The translations under genes and the position numbers were made by a program. Shown one piece after another: positions 1 to 13,295 of a stretch of DNA of 64,000 nt; the first letter of the stretch is position 1; the number at the start of each line of letters is the position of its first letter. The notes below the pieces were generated by a model. The model was not told where the DNA came from. It searched no databases and saw only the letters and a list, made by a program, of their open reading frames with translations. The stretch spans positions 17,143,911 through 17,207,910 of the forward strand of contig CM037843.1 in NCBI GenBank assembly GCA_021234535.1, read 5' to 3'. The DNA is from Stichopus chloronotus. Lineage: Eukaryota; Echinodermata; Holothuroidea; Aspidochirotida; Stichopodidae.

Positions 1-302
1 AAAATGGGGGTCATTCACCAGTAAAAGATATGAAGCACAAAAATTAGGATTTTTACAACTCACAAACACAGGCTACAGCACAGTATAACAGAAAATCCTT
101 GTCAATGACTAAATTAGGTTGATAGCGATACAAATAAAGGCAATTTATGACTTAATAATAGGTTTGATATGCACCACAGTAAATTATTAGCATATGACTA
201 CTAGATGGACCATAAAAAATAACAGACATCAAGGTTTTTACAAATAAATGGTCATCTTCAGTCAAAAAAAAAGAACAAATCAAGGAAGTGATGACTGCTT
301 AC
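1..302 (-). other. GANAB intron 4 (partial)
   Basis: The exon ending at 303 is followed on the minus strand by a GTAAGC donor. I see no further exon, RNA gene or repeat before the window edge. Confidence 0.6.
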
Positions 303-3300
303 TTCTTTTTTGTTCGAAGGTGTTCAAAATTCATGAGTCCCCTGGAGTTGACTCTTGTGACTAACTGGCCATCATAGAGGATGTCCAACCTGAACGGTTG
401 GGCTGTCAAGACAAAAGACATCTCACGTCCATCGGTGCCCTCTAAGCTACTTTCACTCTTATCACCAAGTTGCCAACTGCAAAGCATGAGGAGACAAAAC
501 AATGACACAAGTTTAAAATATCAATGGGTGAAAAAAAAAAAGAAATAGCAGACAATGGAATCTTTCTTACACAGCTATTGCAACTGGTAGATACTAAAGC
601 AGAATAACTCAGAATGTGTGTGATGATATTTCTACAAAATGAAGAACACAGTTGAATTTTATGGTGGCAAGGCTGAGGATAGAAACAAGATGACACTTTC
701 AGATGCTCTGGGAAGATGAAATAAAAACATGCTATTGATGTAGACTAGACAAATGAAGAATCCATCAAATTTGTGTGTTCAGAAGGAGCTGTTGTCATTT
801 ATTAACCAATACTGCTTGGAAGAAATCATGTAACAGTAATGTGACAATCCATTTAATACCCATGCAGACAGGGAACCAAAATTGGAAACCAGTCACTTTT
901 GAATTATCATTCAATACAATTGACTGATACACAAGCAACTTGACCTAAACTTCAGTTACTGAGGAATTGTACTGCACCTCTATAGTACATCGTTAACTAA
1001 CAGCATGGAAATGAGATGTAACGCGCAGTTTATCTAACAAAGATTTAATTAATTTGTTACAATTACTGTACATGAAAAGTTCTTTGGGAGGCATGCATGT
1101 AGAAGAATTAATTGGTACCAGTATGTCTTCTAAATATAAACAACTACTAAATTATTGTACCATGCATTCAATGGCACTAAGTTTGAAGTAGGGCTCTAAT
1201 TTTGAGACATTGCACTGTACATTATGTGAGAAAAGAATACACATACAACTCGACCTAAACTTCAGTCACAAAGAAGTTGTACCATGCCCCAGGTCGTTCC
1301 TCATAAACTGACGGCAGGAAATCACGACAAGACAAGCAGTCAACCTAACAAAGATTTGATTTGTTACTATCAAAATGGGAAGTTTAGAGGGAGGAATGCA
1401 TGTACAATTTATCGCTAACGGTATGTCTTCTAAAAGACAACTATTAATTATCGTACTACACATTCAATGGCACTGGGTATGAACTAGGGTCCAAATTTTG
1501 ACACACTGCACATTTTATAAAATTAGCCAAAAAGAATAGACAATAAACGCCGTGGTTGCGATCGGCATTAAGACAACTCTAACACAGTGTATAGATATCC
1601 AAACAAGCCTACGGTACACAGAGAGCCAACCGATATAGGAAACCAATACTTTTGTGGTAACTCGTTCAAAGCATACTGTATCTCAGAATTGTAATGTGTA
1701 AGAAACAGCTGGTTGAAACATGTTGTTGTTATTATCAAAGTTCCCGACTCTTCAAGTGAGGAGTGAAGTGAATAAGTGGATTCATGGCTCAGCAAACCTT
1801 TGTGGGTGGCAGTTGGAGAAGATAGGGGGCTAAACTGGGTTTACAGTAGGTGTCAAAAGACAGTACCTAGGAAGATTATTAGCACAGTGGTGAGAGGTGC
1901 AGTATTGTGTGGAGACAGGTAAGCAAGTCACAAAAATAACATCAACAAGTATTTCCTGTTTACTTGTTTAACTGAGGTGGGGAAGATGTCTACATCTTCC
2001 ACAATTTCTTACAGTACCATTTTTCTATATAAAGAAGAAAGACGATTTCCTTAAGTACCACAATTTACCTAAAGATACACAAATTTCAATGGCAAAGGAC
2101 CAACAGCTGCCTTTTTCCACCCATATATACAGTGCAGGATTCTCTGTGACCATTTTGTCAGAGAAAATTCTGCCATTTCTATGCTAATATGCATTTCCAC
2201 AATCCTGCACACATGCGTAGGTCTGGTGACATACAAACAGAAAATACAAACAGAAAATAGCGTAAATACCCACCTGGTGGCTACTGGCTCTTGCACGAGT
2301 ATATCAGGTACCTCATATCTGGCTTTGAGCGGACTCACTTCATTTATCTTCATCCTGACCATCTGGTTCTGGAGAGCATAAAGTTCCAGTTTCAGGAGTA
2401 TTCCAGTCCGTGTGTTCAGGAGGTTGAGATGCAAGACTCCATTTTCTAACCTCGCTGAATCGAGGTCGGCAGCGTATGGCGAACTGCCCGGCTGGATGCG
2501 ACGGTTACGTCTGTAAGTTACGAACGTTCCCAATTACATGAATAACTATACCAAATCAACGTGGTGGGCAATGGGTCAACACCAATGAACTAAAGAATTC
2601 CGTAAGAATGTAAAGTCTGCTTCAAGATATTCTAACTCAATAAAATTTAGTCAACTGAGACAACACAAAGGTAGAGATTTCTTGAAGCTATAGAAACTCT
2701 TCTCTACTGGCCAATTTACAAGTACGAACACTACTTTCACCCCAAATTTTTTTTAACATTTTTACATATTAAAAGTTTCTGAAAGTGTTATTCCATCACA
2801 AAGACAGCTTTCCAACTGAGAAATCTTGAGAGCAACTCAAAGAAATTTTGTTAAAATAAATCTATGGTCTTCAATACTGTTGGGAGATGATACATATAGT
2901 ACCATAAAATATACTGTATAGTATATACTCTTTGAAAGGTACACTGAGGTAAGAATGAGTATGTTCTTTCAAAATGCTTCTTTCTCTTTAATGATCACTT
3001 TTTATCTATTGATTATTTATCACTATTTATCTATTGATCCATTAAGTGACAGACAGTGTTCTATAAATTCTTTTATATTGATCAGATAATCACACCCAGT
3101 TTATACCAGAATACTCCATAACTCATGTTGTGTATCCTTTGTCTTAACCAGGAGCACAAAACTTTATTTTACAATTATACTGAAGCTTGTACCGTAAACA
3201 TGACAAGAAACGGCGACAGCTTTGTGTAATATGACTTACATGTGTAGATTATTTTACACTGTGGGATAACATTATAAAGTTTTGTCTCTGCTGTTGATCT

Positions 3301-6300
3301 CATTAACACAAGCATTTCTCTGATTTTACATTTTTAAAGCTTTGAAAAATGAAACTTACTTGCAAAATCCACTTTGCTCGCACTTTTTGAAGTTGGATTT
3401 ATCTACTGCTTTTGCCATTTCAGAGAGCAGAACCAACACTGCTACCAGCAAATAAAACACTCTGATGAAAATAAAAAGTGAAACAGAACAGTTACAGTAT
3501 GGAAAGGTTCACTGAAATTGTGAATCAGTAGAAACATAACCTGATGAAACCATGTAGCCAATATCCCAAAAGTAACCTGGTTGGGTAAATCATGAATGAC
3601 TCCCTGACCTGTCTCAACAAAACAACTCCACTCCCATCTTCTCATTTCTTTCAGTACTCTTAACATGGTTAATGGGAGTGTAGTTGTTGTGTTGAAAGTT
3701 AAGGCAGGTAAGTGGGAAGCAAAGTGAAGGTGGCACCTTCTACATAAAATTAATTACATAATCAGCTCAATAACCAAACACATGTTATGATGGTCTAAAA
3801 TCCCTTTGAAGGTAATTTGTATAATTAACCACTTTACGATACAAAATTTGCTTCTGTTGCAGATGACTCTTCTTTTTATCAAGTTGTCTTTACAATTTAT
3901 ATTTGGTTTATACTTGATATCTGTAAAAATCAAATCACCTCAGCTGTGAGAACAGACATAGCACGTAAATGGGAAAGGGTCTGTGTTGACAATTCAGTAC
4001 ACTGTGCTGTAGCTAGGATATACACCATGCTAACCTGTAAGATTTCAAGCCTTGTGATAACTAGAGCTATGTTTTTTACAAAAACATTGTCATCCACTAC
4101 AAAAACAAAATTCCAGGATTTTGCCTTTGCAGGAAATCCAATTATGCAGAATTTAAACGTTGAAAACAGGAACTCTGTAATTTGGGCATCAGCAAACAGA
4201 TCTGGATTCGGAACACTTCCCGTAAACTGTGCCTACCAGTGCATACACACATGTACATGTAAAGATGTAATGTTGCTAACATACATTCACAGACTATTTA
4301 TAGCATTCAGCATTACAGGAGGGACAGCGACTGATCATGCAAAAGCTGAAGAGCACGACAGACTGTTAGGTCACTCCTCTGGCTATCCATGTGGGGGTGC
4401 AGTGAGTGCAGTGTCAGGCCTTGAATTTTGAGGCATGCAATCGCAATCACTCAAATCACTGTGAAGAGTGCGATTTTTTTGCACGACTACTGAAGTGAAA
4501 GAATTGGAACTGAGATAAAATGATCTGATCAGATAGCACACCTATCAAACTCCTTAATGTGCTGATGAGCATGATTTCAAGCACATCTGTTGAAAATCTG
4601 AAACTCAAGGCCTGACATGTGCATCCTACTCTTCACCTCAGAGAAATATGCAATGTACAGACATTGCAACTACTGTACCATCTCCTTAGTGACCATTCTA
4701 CCGATTGGGTAGTTGGAACAGGTATGACACTGATACATTGGCAATGATTGCTGATGATTGGTGATTTGGTGTGTTGCTATTTGAAAGGTATGATTAACCA
4801 TTGCTGTTATGGCTAGAAATAGGTTAGAAAAGGTGGTTACAGTGGTAAGTAAATAATGTTGTTAAGTTACTGTAAGTTACTTTTACAGTTTACTATCCAT
4901 GGTAGGTCGTTGACCTTCCCATACATGCTTTGAGATGCTTCTACAATGTTTAATACATTGCACCTCTGGCCACATCGAGAAGCGAGGTGTTCTGCAGTGT
5001 ACGCTGCATTCACCTCTTTCATCTACAGTACTACTGTACCTGTGGCATGTTGTTTATTCGACTGACTGGAACTCTTGATACAGTGAAGCAGCATGTACAA
5101 TATGCTAGAAAGAACTGTCTTAGCTGCGGCCTTCTTCCGTACTCAGGTCATTCCAAGTTCAGGCAACCAAACATAATGTTCTAGCATCAATCTCTACCCT
5201 TTAATCACATCACCAGTACCCTTTATCGGTAACGATGGAAGCAGGAATCCAGTATCCAAAACCAGACTGTTAAAGTGTAATCCTTCTCAACGTTACTTGT
5301 CAGTTACGACTAACGTCTGCTTGAGCCCACATGTACTCATTTGCACTCGTTTCCGTGCCAATGCTGAGCATAAACTTTATCAACATGAATCTCTTCAGAT
5401 TATGGTAGCTTTTCTTACTTCTATTTATCATTGGCAATCGCATTATGATCCCACTGTCTACACAGTGGACATGTACTTTACACTGCATTGTGTATCTCTC
5501 AAGGCAATTTGTGTCACCCTTGCAAGTTCTTTCATACTACAATACAGTATCCTCAGCATAGTCGAGTCATTAACTAGAGGCAATAATTGACAAACCACCA
5601 GATAGTGGGTCAAAGGCACGACACTTTGAGAAAAAGGGGGGGGAAAGCCGTCGAAAACGTTGACACATTGAAAAATACATCCCACACTTAATTTGGGCAT
5701 TGCTGAAAGTCAGGAAATATATATGTCAATTACATACTGTAGCATCTGTTGAACTACTTGTGTGCTGACCTTATTCTCAAACACCTCTTGGATATCGCAT
5801 GTTACCACATCTCATCTGAATTATTTCAGATTAACACACTAAACTTGAGGAGGGACAAATTGGAATGACATATGTGCCAGGACAGAGGAGCTAAATGCTA
5901 AAAGAAAAGTGCAGCGATTCAGTGTGAAACTTGTCGCAATAATACTGTGATGCAGAAATAGAACATTAAATGCATAAATGGTGGGACATTTGAAACTGTC
6001 TGAAATTAGAACGATTAAACTGTCTGAAATCGGCACAGATTTTAGCAGAGATTTTCGAGAAAGAAATTAGCAAAGATTAGCAAAGTTGGATGGTACTGAA
6101 CTGGCCACATTTACTGACATGTACAGAAATCTCTTTTCTCCTTTGCCTTCGTGCACAAACAACAGGGTAAATTTTTTTAGAAAGAGTTGATATTCTTTGG
6201 ACATCCCTGCAAAGGTCCATGAGGATGGTAAAAGTACCAAAGGAGAGTGATACTGATGACTTTATGTAATATTCTCATTGATTACCATGTTGAAAAAGGA

Positions 6301-9300
6301 AAATTATGATATGGGCATTAAAATGACACAGAAAAGAACTAAAACGCCTGTTATGGAACAAACTCGACTGAGATTTAAAGGCTACCCGATGATGTAAGGC
6401 TATACAACAACACAATAACTACCTGTAATGCACTCTAGGGATACTACCATATGGCACTCCTAACCTGCAGTTCAGAGCTCTAACCATTAAAGGCTGTAAT
6501 GCATCACCGCAGACAGTTTGAATTCTCCCAACCACCTACCTCTAGTCCCTCCCTCAGCCTGTCTTACATTCCTCCACATGTGTAATCAAAACAATGGATC
6601 CCTGTGTACGCTGTGTACTACAAGCTGCTCTGCATCTTTCGAATTTGCTGGCAATCTAAGAGTACTGTAACTTAGAACCAACTGAGAATTTTCCTTTCAG
6701 GGAGGTAAAAATATAGCTTAGGGTGATGCAATACAGCCTTTAATTTCCAGTACTTTGAAGTTTACTGAATTACTCTGTGCTGCAGTATACCCTACAGTAG
6801 GTATGACGATACTATGCACCTGATGTCACCAAATGTGTGCATCTCATGCACACAGAAACGTTGACGTGTGTGGAGGCTTGAGACAAAGCAATCGGCTTTT
6901 TTCCGTTATTTCCTTATATAAACTGATAAAAGAGGAAGTGATCACTATCAGATGGATACATGAGCATAAATACAAATATTCGACACCTACAGACAAAATG
7001 GAATGAAATTAAATGTAGTCTGGAGCAAGTCTATGTGTACACCACTTTAGAGTTCTCCACTCTCTTTCAAAATGGCCGTACATCCTATAGTCAATTTTGT
7101 TGGCCAAGCGAAGCTTTAGAGGAGAGGGGAATGAGAACGTTTAAGGTGGGTTGATATTTCAAGAGGTGGTAATTTTTACCTTGGGTGGGCTGGCCCTGTA
7201 CAACAACCTGTAAAGTACACAGCAGTTACAGTACAAATTGCATAATGTTACCCTCTCACATATATACTACACATATGCATTTACAGTCAATTAGCATACT
7301 ATTCACTGTCAGCAATTATTCAACTGACAATGGAATACCATGTAAATACACAGCACTTGGCTAGCAATAAACATAAAAGCATTTAATGCTTCTAGACAAA
7401 AACTGGATTGTTCTGATTATTGCAAGTTCCTTCACATTCACCAATAAGAGTAAAGTCAAACAATCCATGCAGACAGATAAAAGAAAGGTGGACCGAATGA
7501 CTGTTTGCCTGAATATTAACGCTTAACATATTCAGTGTAGGGCTGGGATGACAACAGTACTGTATCTCTAGTATTAGCAGTCACAGGCAAACATGGTTTT
7601 CACTACACACTTATCCCTAATCATCTGATGGGACGGTAGCTAGACGGTTTCTCGTTACCAGATTGAAATTAAATTTTAGAAAACAACTTGATGATGGAAT
7701 AAACAGTGACATTTCTTTGAGTGATGACTCACCTCACAAGAAGCACATTAATAAACTCACACATAAATGTACTGAGTGTATGTATCAATCATACCAAGTG
7801 TAAACTGTAAAGTATGGTATACACATTACAGAATTCTCAGAGCACATCAGCGCAGGTGGGAGGGAGGGGACATTACCCCCTCAAAACAAGTGAAAATATT
7901 ACGTCAAATGAGAAAGTCAACAGAAAAATTTATGTACTTTTGATAGGCCATACTAATCATTGCAGAACCTTGGAAAGGGCAATTTCCGGCAATCTAGGAT
8001 ACATTTTTATTCAGAAATTTTCTGGCACGCTCCGTGCCGACCCGTGGTGGTGCTCCCCTTAGTCTTCCACATTTCTAATCCCCCCCCTAGTCCAAAATCC
8101 TGGGAGACCCACGGAAGAAGTGGGACACTGTACTGCATTTCCATGCTGCATTGTAACCTGTGACCTGGTCCGCAAAGATCCAGGTGACACCACCAGAGAT
8201 GAAATGTTAGCTGAGCCTTGAAAGTCGGGCAACTCGGTCCAAAAATTGAAATTTGGGCAAAAAATCTTAAGTTGCACACTCCCAGAGACATTGAAGTCCT
8301 GTATGTCTATGTCAGAGGATACTGTATACTATATGTAGCATCACACTGTAAACAACACTGCACTTGATATATGGTAATATTCTAATCCAAAAATAACAAA
8401 TTTCAAACCACTGGAATTAAAGCAGCACTGACATAATTACAAGAGTTTACTTGACAGTGATCAAATACAACGTACAATCATTGGTGAGAATATATGTGGA
8501 GACTTATTTCATATCCATCAAGACAATTACCTGGCAAGATCTCATTTAAGGGCCGGAAAAGTACTTCAGAAGCCCGAAACTATGATTGAATACTGCTTTA
8601 GGTGCTGGACAATTTGGATAATGTCTTATGAATAACAATATGAAATAGTCACTTGTACACTAACAAGGAATGATAACAGCACAGGTGGCTTGCTTATAAC
8701 AATAAACAATAATCAAATAAAATAATCCCAAAATAATCAAATATTGTTAAAATTACTATATTTTGAGTCTATTTTGATAATTCAAAAATAACACTTCAGC
8801 AGCATGCTATAAATAATGAAAACATTTACAATGAATGGCAGTATAGCTGACTTTGTCCATAGAAATGCTGATTAGCCAAATGCACTGACTACCATAGTAC
8901 TAATATGAAAAACCCTCGACATTGTAAAAAAAAATTGTAGAAAAATTATCCCTTTGCACATTATAATTTATGGCCCATATGGCCCATTCTGAAGTTGGAC
9001 CCACAAATGTTGAACACTGCAAAGGGTTCCACTGCCAGACTTCTAATTGACAAACCTTTCACATTATAAAGCAAAATATGCAGAAAAGGACCATTTTGCA
9101 TGACTTCATGAAATGGTCCATACGGCCCATATTGGACCAACAATCCTGAACTACCTGGAGGAACCACTACCATAGTAGTAATGTACCATAGTAGTAATGT
9201 GACACAATTTCAACTTAATGCCATACAATCTGCAGAAGAGCATTTTGTACGATTTCATAAAATGATCCATATGCCACCCCCCAAATCTTGAACAGCCCAA

Positions 9301-12300
9301 TGGCGCCACTACCATACTGCATCCACATACAGTACCAAGTAAAAACTTTGTCCAAGGTTTACAACTTGAGGAAACCTGCTAACAAGATTTTCAGAGTTTT
9401 GCCTCCAGTGCACCCAGATGACCTTTGACCTCCACCAGAAATGATTAGGCACACTTTCTAAATATGGCAGACCTATATCCCAAGTTTGACTTTCATCCAA
9501 CTTTCCTCTGTTGAGTTAGGGCATACCCAAGCAGGTGTTACAGAAACACAGAATTTTGCTCCCAGTGTCCCCAGACGACCTTTGACCTACACCAACAACA
9601 ATAGCACACACCTCAATATGGTGAACCAACATACTAAGTTTGACTTTCATTCAACTTTCCCCCCATTGAGTTAGAACATACTGAAGCAAGTGTCACAGAC
9701 AAGGAACCAAAAATGTACTATATCCTTTAAAATTTGGAGAAAAAAGGTTGCAGTAACTATAGTATAGAATTCCCCAAGCTCAGGAACGGTCCATATTTGA
9801 TCAATGCAGATGCAATCTTGTGACTTGAGACAGTGCAAGATGATCGAGGACAGTTACACAAAATTTTTTGTAAGTCTACAACCAATAGCTCTGAGTGGAT
9901 TTGTCGAATGTGCAGATTTGAGGTGCAGTTCAACCAGCTGCTCTGCACTGTATAACATTGGCTATGTTCATTTGCAGTGGCTGTTATTATTGGGAGCGGA
10001 TTTGTGGATGCATGGTGAAATGTAAAAATCTCTTTGTCGATGCTTAATATCTTGGACTGGACTCACAGATGCAATGTAAAAGGTTTAAACATATGCTAAT
10101 TTAAAAACAACACATTGATCACTGTGCAGAAGTTCAAAGATCTCTTAGTCTTCAGCAAATGCACTAGGCCTACAAAGGGATTCAAGAATGAGAGGGTGTG
10201 ATGTGATAGGTGTTTGCCTAAATATGTGCATATTATTTTGTTCTGTAGGTTTCCAGATGCGTCTTTTATTTTGAAAACACTATATCATTGTAGTGCAAAA
10301 ATCTTTAAGTTCCCTGCCGATACTGTACTTGGAAAAATGAATTCACAAATGCCCACTTGTGGTGCCAAAATGTGGGCCCTGGTTCCCTAATCTAATGATA
10401 ACTAGAGGCGCATTTCTGGCTGGTAATGTAGCATGCAAAAGAGTCAACATCACATCCTCGCATCCATGGATGCTAGGATGCACCTTGATAAGGCATGCAA
10501 AACTGTTTGCTGTATGTACTGAAATGGGACTTTCAAGTGCCTGCTAGTGGCACATAAGAGGATGGCTCAACCACGTTTGTTAAAGGTTCTGGCTATTTGA
10601 ACGAACATATTCACGTGAATAACTTCAATAAATCCTCCACAACATCATTTGACCAATCAATTCAATTCAAAGATGACACAACCGATCAAGAAAGTGCTGA
10701 CATAAATCTAAAGTTAAACCAAGCATACATGTACGATATTGCGAAGAGCCGTGCCCTGTGTACCAAGACTAAGCGGCTGTGCCTATGGCTGCAGGACTGA
10801 TGAAACTGACTTTCATTGAAATTGATGACTTTGGAACATTTGAGAATTACTTGGAAGAGGTCTCCCAAGATATAGTGTGGCAATATTTACAGCATTAGAA
10901 AGTTGGTAAAATGTGATCCATTTATCATGGGAAATAGTTCACTGTACAGAAAAGGACACGGCACTGCCTATATTGCATTTATGTCACAAAGTGTATTTTT
11001 TTTTTCTCTTTTTTTTTTCAATTTGTGCAGACAAATACAAACATACACCTGTAGTATCAAATTTCCAGTAGAAGGTTAGAGAAAAAAATCAGGATGGGGT
11101 GGGGGTCCCTCTGCTTCCCTTGCCACTATGGAGGGGGATGCCTAAGGCTACTTTAGGTCTATACTACTGTACTTAATACTATGACTACTGAGTAAGTCCG
11201 TCGAAAATGGATCCATTCACGTCACACCCCTGGTGAGCATGTATACAACATGTACAGTTTCACATCTATAGGTGAACAGCTGAAATTTCACAATATTTAG
11301 CATGTCAATCAAAAACAATATGTCCATTGTGTCTATTCACACTAACTAGTGTGAATAAAACAAAGTATTGGTACAAACGAGATTTTAGCTACTCAATCTT
11401 ATCAGTATGATGTTCACATGGGCTCAGAACAAAGTTTGTGTGAATAAGACTGGTTGTTGGCATGCATGTGCAAACGCAAATAGACAGTCTATCAGCACAA
11501 AGGAGTTTGTGCAAATACGACTCATTATATGCACGAAAATGAGTGAACAGACACTCATGGTATCAGTTCATTTGGGGCTGATTGGACTGAAAATTGGCTA
11601 GACAACAGGTGGCAAAGAGTTACATTAAATGGTAATGTATCCAACTGGTTTCCATTGACTAGTGGTGTGCCGCAGGGCTCCTTGTTTTGGTCCTTCTGTA
11701 CTCTTTTCAAACTTTACACTAATGATTTGGATGTCAGTTGGAATAGTCCAGTACTGAAAGTTGAATAGATTACTACTTTTCATGTTTGATGTCCATTCAC
11801 TGGGTAAAATGACCACATTGCAACAGGACCTGGATACATTATATAAATGGTCTTGTGACTGGCAAATGTTATTTACTATGTGCGTCTTCTCTTTGGCCAT
11901 TCAAATGCTCACACTTGTTATTTGTTGGTGGTGTTCAAGTTGAATCTACAATATATTATAGAGGTTTAGATGTGCTTATTGACAAATCATTGAGCCCAAG
12001 GACTGTAGACAGTGTCCTATGGCTGTGAGCCCTGCCAGCAAAGCATTGGGTAATAGAACTTTTAATTGTAAAAGGAGAAGTAATATCCTTAAATTACAGT
12101 ATAAAGCACTTGTCAGAACACATCTGGAATACTGTTGTCAGGCATGATACCCTCACCCCCAATTCACAACATTGAAAAGGTAGGAGATCGTGTTAAAAAC
12201 TTGATTCCAGAGTGGTTTACTCTCAGTTATGGGCGCCGGCTTGAGAGAACTGGCTTAATTTCTTTAAAAATGTGTATTCCAAGAGCTGATTTGATTGAAG

Positions 12301-13295
12301 TTTTCAAAATTGCTAAGGGACTGGAAAATGCTGATCAGTCAGCTTTTTTTTCCTCCTTCAAGTTGTTAGAAAATAGTAGAACAAGAGGTCATCAGCTAAA
12401 TTCCAGAAGCACTACTGGAATTTAGATATTAGAAAGTATTCTTTAAGTCAACATATTATGAATGAATGAAACAGTCTGCCAAAGGAGGATATTACTTTTA
12501 CTGCTACAACAGTCAATGGATTTAAGACAGTGATTGAACCTTTTTCACGGAAAAGAATGGGACCCTGCGTAAGCCAGAGATGGCTGACTGCCCCAGTTCT
12601 TACCACCCCATCAACATCTAAGAGTAATGTCAGTGGGTTCCAGTACATCTGTAAAATCATACGTCCATTCACAGGAAAAGTTCTGGCCATTTCATATGTA
12701 AGCTTATTTGCATGTATGTGAGCCAATAGACACTGTAGTACTGTAGTACACACATAGTAACTAAGAGTAAGACATGCAACTGAGACATTGATTAGCCTTG
12801 ACTACTGGCACTAAGCCTAACAAGTAACAAGTTTCTCCACTAGGCTAGGCCAAATTTTCATGTTTTGCACTGCATGTACAGTATGTAGGCCTAGGCCTAA
12901 CAGCTTGGCATGATTTCTACCGGTACACGTTCAGACGTATTACTATTAGTTATAGGTTTGAGTTCATGATAACTAGCCTCAGTTAACGTTAGGCCTACGT
13001 GAGGACTCCTAGCCTTCTCTATGTGGACTGCAGCACTGCATGACTGACAGTTTCAGTTCACTTAGCCTAGGCTAACTTAAGTGTGTGTGTAGGCTAGTAT
13101 GATGAACACGTAGCCTAAAACTGTTTTATTGCACACGGGGTTCAACCATTTACGTCAAAATTCACAGTAACTTCATAGAAAAGGCTTAAACAACATTATG
13201 TGACTTCAAAATTCATTGAAACGTATTAGCTAGCACAATAGGACTTGAACCACTTACGAGAACAGAACATCGTGATTTCGGATGCGCGCTGCCAT
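303..13295 (-). CDS. GANAB: Neutral alpha-glucosidase AB (ER glucosidase II alpha), N-terminal part, 4 exons, partial
   Basis: Coding exons on the minus strand, 5' to 3': 13295-13258 (ATG, residues MAARIRNHDVLF), 3461-3360, 2510-2274 and 476-303. The phases agree at every junction (2,2,2), giving 183 codons plus 2 bases; the gene continues past the left edge. Exon 2 encodes a hydrophobic signal segment (VFYLLVAVLVLLSEM) followed by AVDKSNFKKCEQSGFCK, which matches the AVDRSNFKTCEESSFCK start of mature vertebrate GANAB. Exon 3 carries RRIQPGSSPYAADLDS and YEVPDILVQEP. Exon 4 carries LTAQPFRLDILYDGQ and NSRGLMNFEH. These are hallmarks of the GH31 N-terminal beta-sandwich of glucosidase II alpha, which removes the two inner glucoses from N-glycans in the ER lumen. 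The catalytic barrel is outside the window. The context aATGG at the start is good. The gene is divergent from the neighbouring M28B peptidase gene. Family assignment is very secure. Confidence 0.93.
932..1545. repeat. Tandem duplication of a ~310-bp unit in GANAB intron 3
   Basis: Two head-to-tail copies, roughly 932-1241 and 1242-1545. Matching landmarks recur in the same order about 310 bp apart: GACCTAAACTTCAG, CTAACAAAGATTT, GGAATGCATGTA/GGCATGCATGTA, GGTATGTCTTCTAAA, CATTCAATGGCACT and TTTTGA.ACA.TGCAC. The copies have diverged with small indels. No coding potential is visible. Confidence 0.8.
4412..4617. mobile_element. Short non-autonomous DNA transposon (MITE) with TGTCAGGCCTTGA termini
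   Basis: The left end TGTCAGGCCTTGAATTTTGA and the reverse complement of the right end, TGTCAGGCCTTGAGTTTCAG, form terminal inverted repeats that match at 17 of 20 positions, across a 206-bp element. It contains no ORF. I could not identify a clear target duplication. It lies in GANAB intron 1. Confidence 0.7.
6487..6743. mobile_element. 257-bp MITE, copy 1 of a three-copy family
   Basis: Begins TTAAAGGCTGTAATGCATCA and ends with the near-perfect inverted repeat (reverse complement TTAAAGGCTGTATTGCATCA, one mismatch). The interior (TTCTCCCAACCAC, CCTCAGCCTGTCTTA, TGTGTAATCAAAACAATGG, CATCTTTCGAATTTGCTG, TAGCTTAGGGTGATG) recurs at 44053-44309 in the same orientation and at 38375-38632 inverted. 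TTAA at both ends could be a target duplication of the piggyBac type or simply part of the repeat. No ORF. Confidence 0.85.
8895..9315. repeat. Degenerate tandem satellite-like units (~150 bp) in GANAB intron 1
   Basis: Three diverged units each contain a TTTGCA.NA/TTTTGTACGA block, then an ATGGCCCATATGGCCCA or ATGGTCCATACGGCCCA block, then a TTGAACA/CCTGAAC block, then a CCACTACCATA block. A 15-bp step, CCATAGTAGTAATGT, is doubled at about 9169-9200. No ORF. Confidence 0.6.
9380..9690. repeat. Two tandem ~165-bp units containing GACCTTTGACC
   Basis: Both units contain, in order, a TTTTGC[CT][CT]CCAGTG block, C[AG]GA[TC]GACCTTTGACCT, and AAGTTTGACTTTCAT.CAACTTTCC followed by TTGAGTTAG. They lie head to tail next to the preceding satellite-like array and are diverged. 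Confidence 0.65.
11575..12600 (+). mobile_element. Decayed non-LTR retrotransposon (CR1/jockey-like reverse transcriptase 3' half)
   Basis: Broken reading frames carry the order of blocks typical of CR1/jockey-clade LINE reverse transcriptases. First comes a NWLDNRWQRVTLNG-like block and SGVPQGSLFWSF (compare SGVPQGSVLGPLLF), then LYTNDLD. Next are LQQDLDTLYKWSCDWQM, LVRTHLEYCCQ, and YGRRLERTGLISLKM..RADLIEVFKIAKG. Last is NSLPKEDITFTATTVNGFK near the 3' end. The catalytic YADD block is not readable. Multiple frameshifts and stops show that the copy is dead. It is antisense to GANAB, inside intron 1. Confidence 0.85.

Noticed and set aside
3462..3490. Hammerhead-like CTGATGA...GTGAAAC
   Set aside because: No stem II can form between the two boxes and the site is the splice acceptor of GANAB exon 2. 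Chance match.
3946..4431. 161-codon plus-strand ORF in GANAB intron 1
   Set aside because: No recognisable domain, no splice or codon signal, antisense in an intron, and its end runs into a MITE. Probably chance.
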